A stretch of 64,000 bases of DNA from Plantago ovata (lineage: Eukaryota > Streptophyta > Magnoliopsida > Lamiales > Plantaginaceae), in NCBI GenBank assembly GCA_028274465.1, contig CM051457.1:16565097-16629096 (forward strand), in the 5' to 3' direction. Position 1 is the first letter of the stretch; each line of letters starts with the position of its first letter. Both the position numbers and the translations under genes were made by a program. Shown one piece after another: positions 45,088 to 57,449 of the stretch. The notes under the pieces were generated by a model. It saw only the letters and a program-made list of their open reading frames with translations. It did not search any database and had not been told where the DNA came from.

Positions 45088-46951
45088 ATGATTTCGAGAA
45101 GGAATGTGATCATTGGAGGATCAACATGTGTCATAGCATTGGTTATCCTTGCATTTGTAGGTATCGTAATCTACGAGAATGAGCGGAGCTATGGGTCGTC
45201 TACCGATTCTGAACCTGTCAGCGCGAATGCCACAAATGGCGGCATAAATTTGTCTCAAAAAGCCATTCGCGACCTTTGTAGAGACGCATATTACCAGGAA
45301 ACATGCATCAACAGCCTCTCCACGGCTACAAACTCAAGCAACCCGAGAACTCTAATAAAAGTCACTTTCCAACGTGCTATTCAACAGCTAAAAGAGGCGG
45401 TAAACAAGACGGTCCAAATGTCCTCCAAGGACCCAAGGACCGCCTACGCTTACAGAACTTGCCAAGGTTACCTAGATGATTCAGTTGACGATTTACAAAG
45501 AACATTTGAAAGGTTGCAAGAATTCCAAGTCGCAAATCTCAAAGAATTCTTAGATGACCTCATGACATGGCTCACGGGTGCCTTAACGTACCAAGAATCA
45601 TGCTTGGAATTATTCGAGAATGCACATGATCAGAAGGCTCGTGAACAAATGCATGATCTCTTGGAGAACTCTCGTGAAATTACAATCAACAGCCTTGCGT
45701 TGGTCAAGCAATTCTCCAAGGTCTTGTCGTATGCTGGACTGCAAGCTAAGAATAGAAGGCTCACAGGTAGTAGCTCTAATCCGATCCATTCTGTCATCAG
45801 GGCTACCCCAAGTACAATTACACCGAACGTGACTGTTGCCAAGGACGGTACAGGGAACTACACGACCATTAATGAAGCTCTGACTCAAGTTCTTCCAAAC
45901 AGCGACCAACGGTTTACCATTTATATTAAGAAGGGGGTCTATGAAGAATATGTGAGAGTCAATAAGACATTCTGGAACGTAATGTTCATGGGAGACGGTC
46001 CAACCGATACCATTATTTCAGGAAACAAGAGCTTTATCGGCGGTTTTAACACATCACTCACACCAACTGTTTGTAAGCTTCCTTCCTTTTGCATGCTTCT
46101 ATATATATGAATGAATAACGTACGTAACTCTAAAGGATCGAACTAGCTAAAACATTTTGAAATTATTTTCCGTTTCAGATAGCTAGAGCTAGCTGAAAAT
46201 ATCGATCAATAATCACAAATTCTAAAAAGAATTGAATCTTGCAATATTGAACGTTGTTGCAGTGGTTGAGGGGGACAACTTCATTGCCAAGGACATAGGA
46301 ATCCAAAACACTGCTGGTGCAATCATGGAGCAAGCTGTGGCTCTACGTGTCACGGCAGACAAATCCGTATTTCATAACTGCCAAATGGATGGATACCAGG
46401 ATACACTCTATGCCCACAACCATCGGCAATACTACCGCAACTGCACCATCAGTGGCACGATTGACTTCGTCTTTGGCAATGCTGCGGCGGTGTTTGAGAA
46501 CTGCAACTTGGTGATACGAAAGCCAGAAGAAAATCAAAAGTGCATGGTCACAGCCCAAGGGCGGACCAATGCCAATGAGACATCAGGTATTGTGCTTAAA
46601 GACTGTCAGATTAGGCCAGCCCCAGAGTATCCTCCCAACAACAATATGGATGCATTCTTGGGGAGGCCCTGGAGACCACAATCGAAGACCATTATCATGA
46701 ACACGTTCATTGACGGTGTTATTAACCCTGCTGGGTGGTCTACCTGGAACAACACGGATGCACACATTAACACGTGTTATTATGCAGAGGTTGGTAATAC
46801 CGGCCCTGGTGCAGACGTGACCCAAAGAGTTACCTGGCTGGGAATTAAGAACATTTCATTAGAGGAAGCAGCAACACAGTATAATGCTCAACAGTTCTTA
46901 GATATTGACATGTGGAGTGTTGGTGAATTGTTTCCAGAATTTTTAGATTAG
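45088..46951 (+). CDS. Type-I pectin methylesterase with PMEI pro-region (557 aa, 2 exons)
   Basis: Exon 1 is 45088-46072 and exon 2 is 46263-46951, with a 190-bp GT-AG intron (GTAAGC...TTGCAG), phase 1. Order: membrane anchor or signal (about 7-29, GGSTCVIALVILAFVGIVIY); PMEI domain (about 50-215) with cysteines in DLCRDAYYQETC, RTCQGYL and ESCLELF; a processing-type motif RRLT (about 222); and the PME catalytic domain. Catalytic-domain motifs are GVYEEYV (about 283), QAVALRV, GYQDTLYAH (acid/base Asp), GTIDFVFGNA (nucleophile Asp, about 396) and LGRPWRP (Arg, about 461). All catalytic residues are present. It removes methyl esters from homogalacturonan in the wall; the pro-region is normally cut off in the Golgi. 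Confidence 0.97.
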
Positions 46952-49400
46952 CTAGCTCTTGGTTTGTACTTCAAATGGGTTGATTTGATTATTGATCATG
47001 TTAACTTCAAGTGTTGCCAATGAAAACAAAAAGTAATAATTAAAGCATATTGCATTTTTGATCCCTTGTGCCCCGCCCGTTTCAACGTGGATATATACAA
47101 ACGGTCCTCCAATTTTCATATACAATCCTCTAATTTTGAAACGTATTTGAATTATCACACTTTTGTCATCCTCCTAGCCTAGATGGCATTATGGCAACGA
47201 ATTTTGGTAGTGCTGGACAAACTGACACACCCCGCGAACTAAGACTAAGGGGAAATCACGGTTTGAGAGTACGCGGTGCGGATGAATTTTTGGTTGATTT
47301 TCTCGGGGGAATGGTCCCTCCCCAATTGAAAATCCCTAACCTTCAATCCCGGCCACAATTCTCCCCAAATTCTGCAAATTCTCCTTACAATTATGCAAAT
47401 TTGGAAGGGACGTGCGCATAGAATTCGTGAACTAGGGAATCATCCGAAGCATCCTGCTGCAATTGGAATTAAGAATCTATAACAAATCAAGACTATAACA
47501 ACAAATATGGTAGGCATGGCTCAGATGCAGAAGTAGAGATTCCCGTTTGGTCCTGAAACTTACGCTCACATATTCTGTACGTAGCAGATCAAGACTACAA
47601 TATATAGAAACGCAAATAGGAGGGACTTTAATTAAATTTTAAATAGTCTCAAACAGGCCCATCAACTCCAAAAGTCCAAAACATATCTGAAACTTTCCGA
47701 ACTCTATTTATGCAACCTAAAACAAATCTAGTGTTCTAAAAGTTAGGAATATATCAACCTCCATGAGTATCATCATCCAAGATGAACAGCAAAGGAACAA
47801 GAAACATGAAATGAAAATCAAATTTCCTTTTTTTTAAAACACGGTACGCGCGATTGTCATCGCAAATTCTGGCCATCAGGTCTATATGGAACACAGTGGC
47901 GGTGACAAAGGGGCGAAAAATAATTCAGTTTCCCCAATAAACTTCAAATGCTGCCTGTGGTGAGGGGCAATGAGGTGTCGTGATTTGGCTGCAAAAATTG
48001 TGAGTGGACTACGATCGAATTATGTTTGTATACGGTGGATTAAATTGGACAATTGTAGACGTTTATATGAGTTCGAGGGCTGCATTCGCAAAATTCGTTT
48101 GAAGTAGGGCCAAAACCATGTCAGGCCAAGACATGAGGGACCAAAATTGCAATTTACTAATATACTATGGGTTGCGTTCCTCGATCACACATATTCTTAG
48201 AAACATAGATTTATATCGGAATTGGATCAACGACCATCCTGTAAATATAAGTAGAAAGTATTCTGGAACACGAATCCAACAGGAATAAATCTGAAATTGT
48301 AGAAAATCACCATGTACCCGAGTGCCATTGGCCTCTCATGATCAAATACCTCGGTAATCGCAAAGATTATTGAATTATGTCTTCCCAAACGTTGGTATAT
48401 TAGTACTCCCTTCATTTTCTCTAAAATAGTTTAAATAATTAAATATAATAAAAAGTTCAAAAAAATATGATGCGGAGTTGGAGAAGATGCATGCCTCCAA
48501 TTTGATGCTCGATAGGATGTAAAAAAACAAAAATCCCATAAATTTAGAATGGTATAGTTTTTCTAATTAATTATTTGCCTAGCTTAATTAAATGAGGAAA
48601 TTATAGGCAAGACAAATTAAGAATGTATTTTTACAATACAACTAATTATTATTAAAATAAATGTATTTTCATAATTAATTTGCATTGTAACTAATTATTA
48701 TAATTAATTTACAATACAACTTTATTTTTATAATAATAATTATGATTATTGTTCCCATTGTTTGAACATGTAAGCCTTAGACAAACTGGGGATAAAATTT
48801 ACTTGAGCTCGGGAGTTCTAAGACTTGATCGAGAGAACTGCTAGAGAGTGGAATAAGATCAGTATTAAATGCATACTTCATAAATGCTCCCGTGTCAGTC
48901 AACGAGTGTGCCTTATATATGTGTGTCCAATGCTTCTGAACATATTCTATTCTCGCCGAGATCGATTCTTTAAAGTGTTATGCCATCTGTTTTACTCTAC
49001 TCCCGCGTGCGTATCCCATGATAGGATGTTACACCACAAGATCTTCCCACACTATGTATTACGCGTGCGGGTGAGTCTTATGTGTGAGGCAGTATTTTCA
49101 TGTTATATCAATTATTACTGCTTCAGTTAATTCCATTAAGTTCATGTTCATTCAGTTTAATTAGATAAGTTCTAAATTTTTCAAATCAATCACACATTCC
49201 TTATTACTATTCAAAAGATGTACATAAATTTGCAATGGCATGAAACTCCAAGTTTTCCTCCTTGAGTTTCAAAGAAAAGTTCTAAACTATTTGACAACCA
49301 TGAATTTGCATTGCTTCCATGTTTTGTAGCTATCCTACATTTACGAGTAGCCATCCCTTTGTCCATGGAATTCTAAGTTTAGAAAGTTGAAATGGCAACC
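46952..49400. other. Spacer with transposon-like debris
   Basis: No gene supported. The frame at 47191-47421 is not conserved with anything I recognise. 48405-48430 begins like a Stowaway end (TACTCCCTTCATTTTCTC) but no partner end was found. Confidence 0.4.
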
Positions 49401-49426
49401 TCTATTCCATCACCAAAACTTTTGGT

Positions 49427-49435
49427 TATATAAAC
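49427..49435 (+). promoter_or_regulatory. Probable TATA box of the second PME
   Basis: TATATAAAC about 140 bp before the ATG at 49573. Confidence 0.5.
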
Positions 49436-49572
49436 ACCACTATCTTGAACGAAATACTTCATCCCTCCCTCAGAGTTCAAAGGGGAAGCACACACCAATA
49501 AAACCCCCCCTCGGAGCTCTAAATAGAACTTTTAAAAAATAAAAATAAAATAAAAAAAAGTAAACAATAACC

Positions 49573-51530
49573 ATGGGTAATTCAAAGATTGTGGTAACGG
49601 CTCTGGCCTCCCTCCTCTTGGTTGCTATGGTCATTGGTGTGGCCGTAACCGTGACCAGGAAGAACGAGCCGGAGCCTAGCGCTGCCGAAGCTAATGGAGG
49701 TACTCCAGGCATCAGTTCTTCCACGAAGGCGGTGCAGGCCATATGCGCCCCTACAGATTACAAGGAAACATGCGAGAAAAGCCTTGCAAATGCCAATACC
49801 ACCAACCCTAAGGAGCTCATTAAGGCCACATTTGAGGCCACTGTGAAGAACATCACAGATGCCATCAAGAACTCTGAACTCTTTCAGGAAGCCCAGAGAG
49901 ATCCTAAAACTAAGGAAGCATACAGTGTTTGCCAGGAAGTTCTCGAAAACTCCATTGAAGATCTCCAAAGATCCTTCGCCAAGGTACAAGACTTTGATCC
50001 CTCAAAAATCAATGATTATGTGGAAGATGTCAAGACCTGGATCAGTGGTTCCATCACCGACCAAGAGACTTGTATTGATGCTTTTGAGAACACCACAGGT
50101 AATAATTCATTAACACAAAAAATCTATGACGACGACTATTAACTTCTTCTTCTTCATCATTTTGGCCTAATTAACACATTGCATTTTTATCCATAATAGG
50201 TCCTACCGGAGAAAAGATGAAAAAACTCTTGAAAACTGCTGGTGAACTTACTAGCAATGGCCTTGCCATGGTGACTGATTTTTCAAAGGTCTTGTCATCC
50301 TTCAATCTTGAAGGAGTGTTATCTCACAGAAAACTCCTTGAGAATGGAGGAGTTCCGTCATTTGTTGGTTCACACGAGCGAAAGCTAATGGCTGCCAAAT
50401 TGACACCAAACGCAGTTGTTGCAAAAGACGGAAGTGGCCAATTCAGGACTATCGGTGACGCCATAAACACAATCCCTAAAAAGAACAACAAGACTTTCGT
50501 CATATATGTTAAGGCTGGTGTGTATAAGGAGTATGTTATGATCCCTAAGAAAGTTACCAACGTAGTTTTGATCGGTGATGGACCGTTGAAGACAAGAATT
50601 ACCGGAAACAAGAGCTACGCCGCTGGTGTTGCAACTTTCCATACCGCCACAGTTGGTGAGTTATTAAATTTTGATACTTAGCTCCATACCACTGCACCAC
50701 CTGTATATATGTGTGACGCATGGTGTTTGTTATACCGTACTACAGTGTGTATGCCCGAATTAGCTAACATCTCAAGAACTATAATCATAAAAATTATTCA
50801 TACTCATCAATCAATTGATCATCATTTTTCCCTTGCAGTTGTCAACGGCGACAATTTCATGGCTAGGGACATTGGATTCGAAAATACTGCCGGAGCCATA
50901 GGACATCAAGCCGTGGCACTCCGTGTCTCCGCTGACAAGGCCATCTTCCACAACGTCCATGTCGACAGCCACCAAGACTCCCTCTACGCCCACACTTACC
51001 GCCAATACTACCGTGACTGCCAGATAAGCGGAACCATTGACTTTGTCTTTGGAGATGCCCAAGTTGTGTTCCAGAAATGCCGCTTCGTGGTTCGCGAACC
51101 GTTGCCAAACCAAGCTTGCATGGTTACCGCTCAAGGACGCAAAGACAAGCGTAGTGTTGGTGTCATTGTCATCCAAGGTAGTGACATCGTGGCTGAGCCC
51201 GCGTTCCTGGCCGTGAAGCCTCCTTTGAAGGCATACCTTGGCAGGCCATGGAAGGAGTTCTCAAGGACCATCATAATGCAGACTAACATCGACGGATTCA
51301 TCGCTCCTGAGGGATGGTCTCCATGGATGGGAACCTTTGCATTGAACACTCTTTACTATGGAGAGTACCAGAACAAAGGAGCAGGTGCTAACACAGCTAA
51401 CAGGGTCAAGTGGCAGGGTATTAAGAAGATTACCCCACAAATTGCAGCCAGTTTCACTCCTTCCAAATTGTACCTTGGTGACCAATGGATCAAAGCTTCT
51501 GGGGTTGCTTACAATCCGGCCATGTTCTAA
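49573..51530 (+). CDS. Type-I pectin methylesterase with PMEI pro-region (557 aa, 3 exons)
   Basis: Exons 49573-50098, 50200-50655 and 50839-51530; both introns are phase 1 with GT-AG ends. The second intron sits where the single intron of the PME at 45088 sits, while the first intron (101 bp) is extra. Order: short cytosolic start, membrane anchor (about 8-28); PMEI domain with cysteines in AICAPTDYKETC, SVCQEVLENS and ETCIDAF; two basic processing-type sites (SHRKLLENGG and HERKLMAAK); and the PME domain. That domain has GVYKEYV, QAVALRV, HQDSLYAH, GTIDFVFGDA and LGRPWKE. All catalytic residues are kept. Codons are more GC-rich at third positions in exon 3 than in its neighbour. It acts on cell-wall pectin and is a tandem paralogue of the PME at 45088. 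Confidence 0.97.
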
Positions 51531-51923
51531 ATGTGATTCATATCTATCACCATATATCGGCGGAACAACTGTTAAAGTAATAAAGTAATTCATATTGTAG
51601 TTTGTAATATAAATTAAATATCTATCCCTGACATGAGCTTGTAATTGTAATGACAACAAAATTAAAGGCCAAATTCCAAGTCTAAGGCATAAATCACAAA
51701 AGATTGGTACCCCTGGATTGGCATCAATTTTTATCATCTCACATACAAATATGTATGTAGTGCTGCAGACTCTGATTTTTAAAATTACATTGCCAATTTT
51801 GCCCTCAATATTGAGTTATATGCATGTATGCCTTTTACGAAATATTATCAAGTTTGTGCAGGAGCATTTCATGCAATGGGGTTTAGATGGACACAAAAGT
51901 AGTACAAATTAGCTTAGAAAATT

Positions 51924-52201
51924 ATACGCATCTGTCCCGCTCATTTCTTTACGGATTCCTTTTTGTACCGTCCCAATCAATTCTTTACGTTTCTATTTTT
52001 GGAAGCTACTCCACATACCATTTATATTACTTTAATCATTGTCCCCACATTCACACTTTACTTTAATTCTTTTCCCCACCACTACCATTTAAATATTGAC
52101 TCACATTCCATTCTATATTAATAAATCACTATCAAACAAAACCTCTCATTAAAAACCGTGCAAAAATCAAACGTAGGCTTCTCACCGGAACGGATGGAGT
52201 A
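51924..52201. mobile_element. Degraded Stowaway-like MITE
   Basis: Left TACGCATCTGTCCCGCTCAT, right complement TACTCCATCCGTTCCGGTGA. Both ends are followed within 30 bp by TACG, and the interior is AT-rich. Ends are diverged. Confidence 0.5.
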
Positions 52202-53349
52202 CTACAAAATTTTCATTCTGCCCGTACGAAAAGCCCAATTGTCCAAGATTAATGGTAATTAATTAGTCCAGAGTAGTGGTAATTTGACCGAAAATTTATT
52301 CTAATTGGCCCAAATTAATCTAGGTTGTGCATGTGCTTGTGTTGTGCCTGTTCGTTTCGTATCGCACATATTCCGGCCCATAAGCCCATCAAACCGGCCC
52401 ATACAGATTTTCAGATTTTTATGATCACTTTTTTAATAAAAGCAGCAACATACAATACTAAAAGAATCCGTCTACGGGAGACTAAACATTCAAAAGACCA
52501 AGAGAATTTTTGTATATTACGATTTGATATGCACCAAATGAATTAACCGAATGATGAACACTATTCTTGAACCGGTTTTATTCAATAGATATGAAACTTG
52601 TCCAATATTTAAATATTTAATCCATGGATTGATCCAATGTCCCATCCCATGATTCACGTGTAGCTTCTATTCAAATTCTCGACATGCAGGCATGCCGCCG
52701 GCTGCTGCATGTGATGTCATTCTCGTTTCTATTTATATGTGAAGAAATATAAAGTTCGATATATTAATATATAGTGAAATTTCGATACGTTCCACTTCAT
52801 TTTCTTTTTCAATTGGTAATTTAAATATACTAAAAAATTTGTAAATCGTATTATTATGCACCGTGGCGGACGCAGAAATTTCGGTAAGGGGAGGAAAAAG
52901 TTCTAAATAAAATGGACTTTTCTACGGACAGGCAGTCTTTCGCCTTGCCTGACAACAGGCACCCAATCAAAAGTCGCCACGTCATTCGCCTTCGCCTACC
53001 CTTCGCCAAAAAGTTAAAATAATTATTTTTATTTATTTTTCAGTTAAATATAAATTTACTTAAATAACCTTGAATTAGAATAATAAATACAATTATTAAA
53101 AAATATAGTAAAATAAAAATATTTACATTTATTATTATTATTATTATCATCATCTTTTATTATTCGGGCCAAGTGGGCTGATGACGGTTCGGGCCAGGTG
53201 GGCTGATGACGGTTCGGGCCGGGTCCGAGAACCGGGAAGATCCGGCCCGGACCCGAGAACATGCCGCCGGTCAGAAACGGACCGGGAAGGTCCGGTCCGG
53301 ATTCATATCCCATCTTTGCATCCAATTAAAAAAATATTAATTTTAGTGT

Positions 53350-53408
53350 TGGATGTGGATTTGAACCCAAGCCACCAATGTGGAAGTCAGCTACTTAACC
53401 AATAGGAG
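53350..53408 (-). other. tRNA-like arm with B-box in MULE left half
   Basis: The minus strand reads TGGTTAAGTAGCTGA ... GGGTTCAAATCC, resembling the internal A- and B-box promoter spacing of a tRNA. It cannot fold into a full cloverleaf by eye. A mirrored counterpart lies at 55201-55264. Confidence 0.45.
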
Positions 53409-55200
53409 AATGTTCCAATTTGGTTGAATTGATGATGTTATAAATTTAAGTAATGTATTTTGTATAATGTAAACATTTAATTAATTGTGAATTTGCATTT
53501 CATTTTATATTCTTAATCTTAAACTATAATAAATTATTTCTCATTGTTTTTTTACTCTGGTTGATTGACCAACGGAATTACTCATTATTCTAACTTCAAC
53601 AATGTCCATCCTTACCATATGACTCACATGATGACTAGTTTGTAAACGTGTTGTCTAGTTGATTTATTATTTATGAATTTTTCTACATTTATATTAAATA
53701 ATAAACTAATTGACACTAAGAACGGATAAAACAACATATATCATGACTTGTTACGTATATGAGGCTACTAAGTTGCTTCTATAATTGTGATAGAGTTAAG
53801 ACAATGTAAGTTGGTATCTATGAGTCTGAAGGTTTGACTCATTTTATAGTGAATGTTTCATTGGAGAAGATTAATGCACTTATCCATTATCTCGTATCTC
53901 AGTGATTGTTATCATTTGTTAGTTTGTTGAGTATAGGGATGGCAATGGGCCGTGTCAGGCTTTAAGAGGCCCGGTCGGGCCCGGGAAGACTAGTTCCAAG
54001 CCCAGGCCCAGGGCGGGCCTGAACATTAGGCCCAGGGTCGGGCCCGTCATGGGCCGGGCCTTTTTTTTTTTTTCCAATTATTTAGTAATCTAAATGTTGT
54101 TTTTTAGTTATGTAGTTTAGTATTAGTAGAATGGTGAATCTATTTAATTTATATCTTTTTGCTTGAGGTCAAATATTTTGATATCACTTTTATCATTTGC
54201 TTGGGATCGAATGAATTTCTGTGAAAATAAATTTCGAATCAGTTTCTCTTTTGGTCAATTTTATTCTTGTTTTGTAGGATTGGCTATTGGATTAGTAACC
54301 TATATATTTATGATGAGTAGTCGGATTAAGGTTACACCTATATATACAATTAAAATTAATAGACATTTCTATTAGTATTGTGAATAATATTCTAATCGGA
54401 TAATAAAATTAAGAGAGATGTAGCCCATTTAAAATAACCCTAATATAATCTATTAAATAGATTTTAAATTTAGACATATAAAATAAATATGTGAATATTT
54501 GTTGGCCATTTTTATCATTTGTATGCACAATTTTGATTATTTTTGTTTGGGTGAATACAAGTCAAATTTAAATACGAACGGTTGTATCCCACTCAAATTC
54601 AAATCGGATAATTTCGGATTAAATTTGATTCGATTTATTTTTTATCATAACAAATTTCGGGTTAAATTTGATTCGATTTATTCAGTTCAAATATATTTTT
54701 AATCTGATGAATTTGTGTCAATATTAATTTGGATAATTTGGAATCGGTGCTTGTTGTCAACTTTATTATTATGTTGTCAGATCAAATCCCGGGTTAAGTT
54801 TAGATATTTAACCGATATATTTCTGATCCTTTATGGACTAAATTGAATTTTGGCATATCAATTTTAACAGGATACGCCCATTTATATAAAATTAAAGAAA
54901 TTAAATAATTTCTATTTGTGAATAATCTTGTGTTTGGAAGCTCCATGAACATTTTTTAGCTTCCTTTGTCCACTCTAATTCATGAGTTGGAACAGGTCAA
55001 TTATATGGGAATGCGAATGGGAAAATAGACGAGAATGAGCGACGTGTCACTGTTTTTTCTTATGAGAAGTCGACTGAGAGAGGTAGCATCAGCAAGAGAG
55101 AGACGTGAATGAGTGTTCAATTAATTATAAACTTAGGTTGACTATTAATTTTCTATTATGATACTGTATAAAGTAATAGCGGTTAATGAACAAAGTAATT

Positions 55201-55264
55201 GGTAGCTTGGTGGTTTAGTCTTGTGCTATTTATCCAAAGGTCTCAGGTTCAAATCCTAGCTTTG
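55201..55264 (+). other. tRNA-like arm with B-box in MULE right half
   Basis: TGGTGGTTTAGTC about 30 bp before GGTTCAAATCC. It is inverted relative to the arm at 53350-53408 and at a similar distance from its end, so both are probably part of long eroded inverted repeats rather than a functional tRNA gene. Confidence 0.45.
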
Positions 55265-55867
55265 AATATTTTTGGTAACTATAATTAAATATTTTCAAAT
55301 TCATTAATAAATAATTTAATATAATAAAAATTAAAAAAAATCCGTCCAAAAAATATTAATAAATCGAAATTATAAAAAAAATATTAAAATTTTTATTTTT
55401 TGGAGGGTAAAAATGACATTTTATAAAATATTAATATTTTTATTATAATTTATTAATCAAAATATTAATAAGGCGACAAGGCGAAGGATAAGGCGAAAGT
55501 CGATCGCCAAATATTTTTTGGCGAAGTGTTGTGAACCATTAGATCAAATATCTAATGGTCTAAATCAGTTTGCCTGATATCAGGCAGGGCGACGCCTGCC
55601 TGACCCTAGAAGACCCCAAATAAAATACCATATAAAATAAGTATTATACTTTATTATTGTTGAAGAGAGAAAATAAATTTTAAATAGAAAATGCACTAGT
55701 AAATTGTTAAAAGAAAAAAAACTAAAGAAAAAATACATATAACTAATCCAATACTTATAGCATAATATTGGGAAAAATACACATATAAATCATAAACAAC
55801 AACTAATTGTAAATAAAGCCACTTTAAAGCATTAGTTACCAAATGCTCGCTACTTACTAAGCTTACG

Positions 55868-56098
55868 GACTTTAAAATCTCGCTCAATTGGATTTAATAG
55901 CAAATTTGACATCCGGAAGCTAGTTTCAGCCACTGAAACTAGCTGAAACTAGCTAAAATGGACCTCAAAAACTCGCTAAACTGAATTTAATGAAGATTTT
56001 TGAAATCCGACTACAGATGTGGACCTCAAAATCTCGCTCAACTGGATTTAATAGCAAATTTGACATCCGGAAGCTAGTTTCAGCCACTGAAACTAGCT
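55868..56098. repeat. About 77-bp tandem repeat with palindromic tail
   Basis: 55868-55944 and 56021-56098 are nearly identical (CTCGCTCAA(T/C)TGGATTTAAT, then ACATCCGGAAGCTAG, then AGTTTCAGCCACTGAAACTA). A partial third copy lies between them (55961-56009). Confidence 0.9.
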
Positions 56099-56439
56099 AA
56101 AAATGGCTGAAACTAGTAAAAAATGACTGAAACAATTTGAAGCTAACTGTTAATTTTATATTTTTTCCTGAAATTAACCTTTAAAACTAGTTGTTAATTT
56201 TATAAAATGATTAAATTAACTCTAAAAATTATTTATAAAAACTAAATAAATTTAAAAAAATATAGAAACTATAATTACAAAATATAATCATTATTTTAAC
56301 TGAAAAAACATAGTTTCAAGTTAGTTTTAACACATAAAAGCTAGTTTCAGAAGCTAATTTCAGACAAAAAACTAGTTTCAGAAGTTAGTTTCAAATAAAA
56401 ATTAGTTTTATAAACTGACCGAAACTAGCTGAAACTAAC

Positions 56440-56845
56440 TATTAATGCTAGTTTCAACATCACAAAATGTTAATTTCATTAGTTTCAACAACAAAAATGT
56501 TATTTTCATTAGTTTCAGCATCATAAGTACTAGTTTTTGCAACAAAAATGCTAGTTTCAGCAACACAAATGCTAGTATCATTAGTTTCAACAACACAAAT
56601 GCTAGTTTCAACAACTAAATGCTAGCTTCATTAGTTTAAGCATCATAAGTGCTATTTTAAGCATCATAAGTGTTTGTTTGAGCCAAAAAAATACTAGTTT
56701 CAGCAACACGAATGCTAAATTCATTTGTTTCAGTATCACAAGCGAACAAAAAAGTGGTAGTTACATTAAATTCAACAACAGAGATGAAAGTTTCATTAGT
56801 TTCAACAACAAAAATTAAATGCCAGTTTCATTAGTTTTTGTGTAT
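56440..56845. repeat. Array of degenerate 20-24 bp repeats (GCTAGTTTCAGCAACACAAAT)
   Basis: Some 15-20 degenerate units of GCTAGTTTCAGCAACA(CAAAT) alternate with TTCATTAGTTTCAACAACA. It lies within the hAT-like element, to the right of the MULE. Confidence 0.8.
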
Positions 56846-57449
56846 AAATATTAATTAGTTAGAAAAAAATAGTTAAATATAATTAGCTAGTAATTAATTA
56901 ACACTAATGTATGTCAAAAACACCATCAGAATCCATTTTAGTGAGAACATAGGTGTCCAGCGAGAAATTGAGATCCAAATTAATTAGCTTTAGGGCACCA
57001 AAAAATAGAATGACCTTTTTTGTAAGAGGTTATTAGATTTTAGGTCACCAAAAAATAGAATTGTCTTTTTATAAGTAGTGATTTAAAGTGGCTATTTTAA
57101 TAATTAGGTGCCCTCAAATGGTTTTTTTATGTAATTTTCTGTAATATTGTTTGTTAAGTTAAATAATACAACCAAGGAAGACAAATTATGGAGGATATAC
57201 AAGGAAGAATGATTCCAAAGCCAAAAAATAAAAAAAGCTAAATAGGAAGAGAGCCACAGGAATCAAACCTGGATGGCCACAGTCCCATACCACCTACTTT
57301 ACATGTAGAACAAATGAGTTTTATGGTTAGTTTTTGCGAAACAACGTATACTCCTATAATATATGTCTATGATAAACAATTAACAAAGAAAGCAAGGGGA
57401 GGCAATTGACTCCCCTTGGCCATGTGTGCGTCCGTCACTGATTGTGCAT

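Larger units (their letters stand above)
52905..55626. mobile_element. Mutator-like element (MULE), non-autonomous, 2.7 kb
   Basis: A 9-bp target duplication AAATAAAAT lies at 52905-52913 and 55618-55626. Inverted ends of about 50 bp: left GGACTTTTCTACGGACAGGC, right complement GGGGTCTTCTAGGGTCAGGC, both followed by CGCC(T/C)TGCCTGA and a CAGGCA block. A 9-bp duplication with long inverted ends is diagnostic for the Mutator superfamily. There is no transposase. It contains GC-rich repeats at 53164-53300 and 53938-54062 and tRNA-like arms. Confidence 0.92.
52853..57448. mobile_element. hAT-like DNA transposon, non-autonomous, 4.6 kb with a nested insertion
   Basis: Left end CCGTGGCGGACGCAG at 52861; the right end complement is CAGTGACGGACGCAC, ending at 57440. 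Subterminal GGTAAGGGGAGG and CCAAGGGGAG also pair. The flanking 8-mers ATTATGCA (52853-52860) and ATTGTGCA (57441-57448) match at 7 of 8, as expected for a hAT target duplication. No transposase frame is seen. A Mutator-like element interrupts it 44 bp inside the left end. Confidence 0.8.

Noticed and set aside
47191..47421. 76-aa plus-strand protein downstream of the first PME
   Set aside because: No recognisable domain, no second copy or promoter evidence; composition fits degraded repeat DNA.
53350..55264. Functional tRNA genes in the MULE
   Set aside because: B-box-like motifs are present, but I cannot build acceptor and anticodon stems; mirrored placement fits eroded inverted repeats.
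56440..56845. CRISPR-like array
   Set aside because: Units are degenerate, abut without unique spacers, and the DNA is a plant nuclear transposon.
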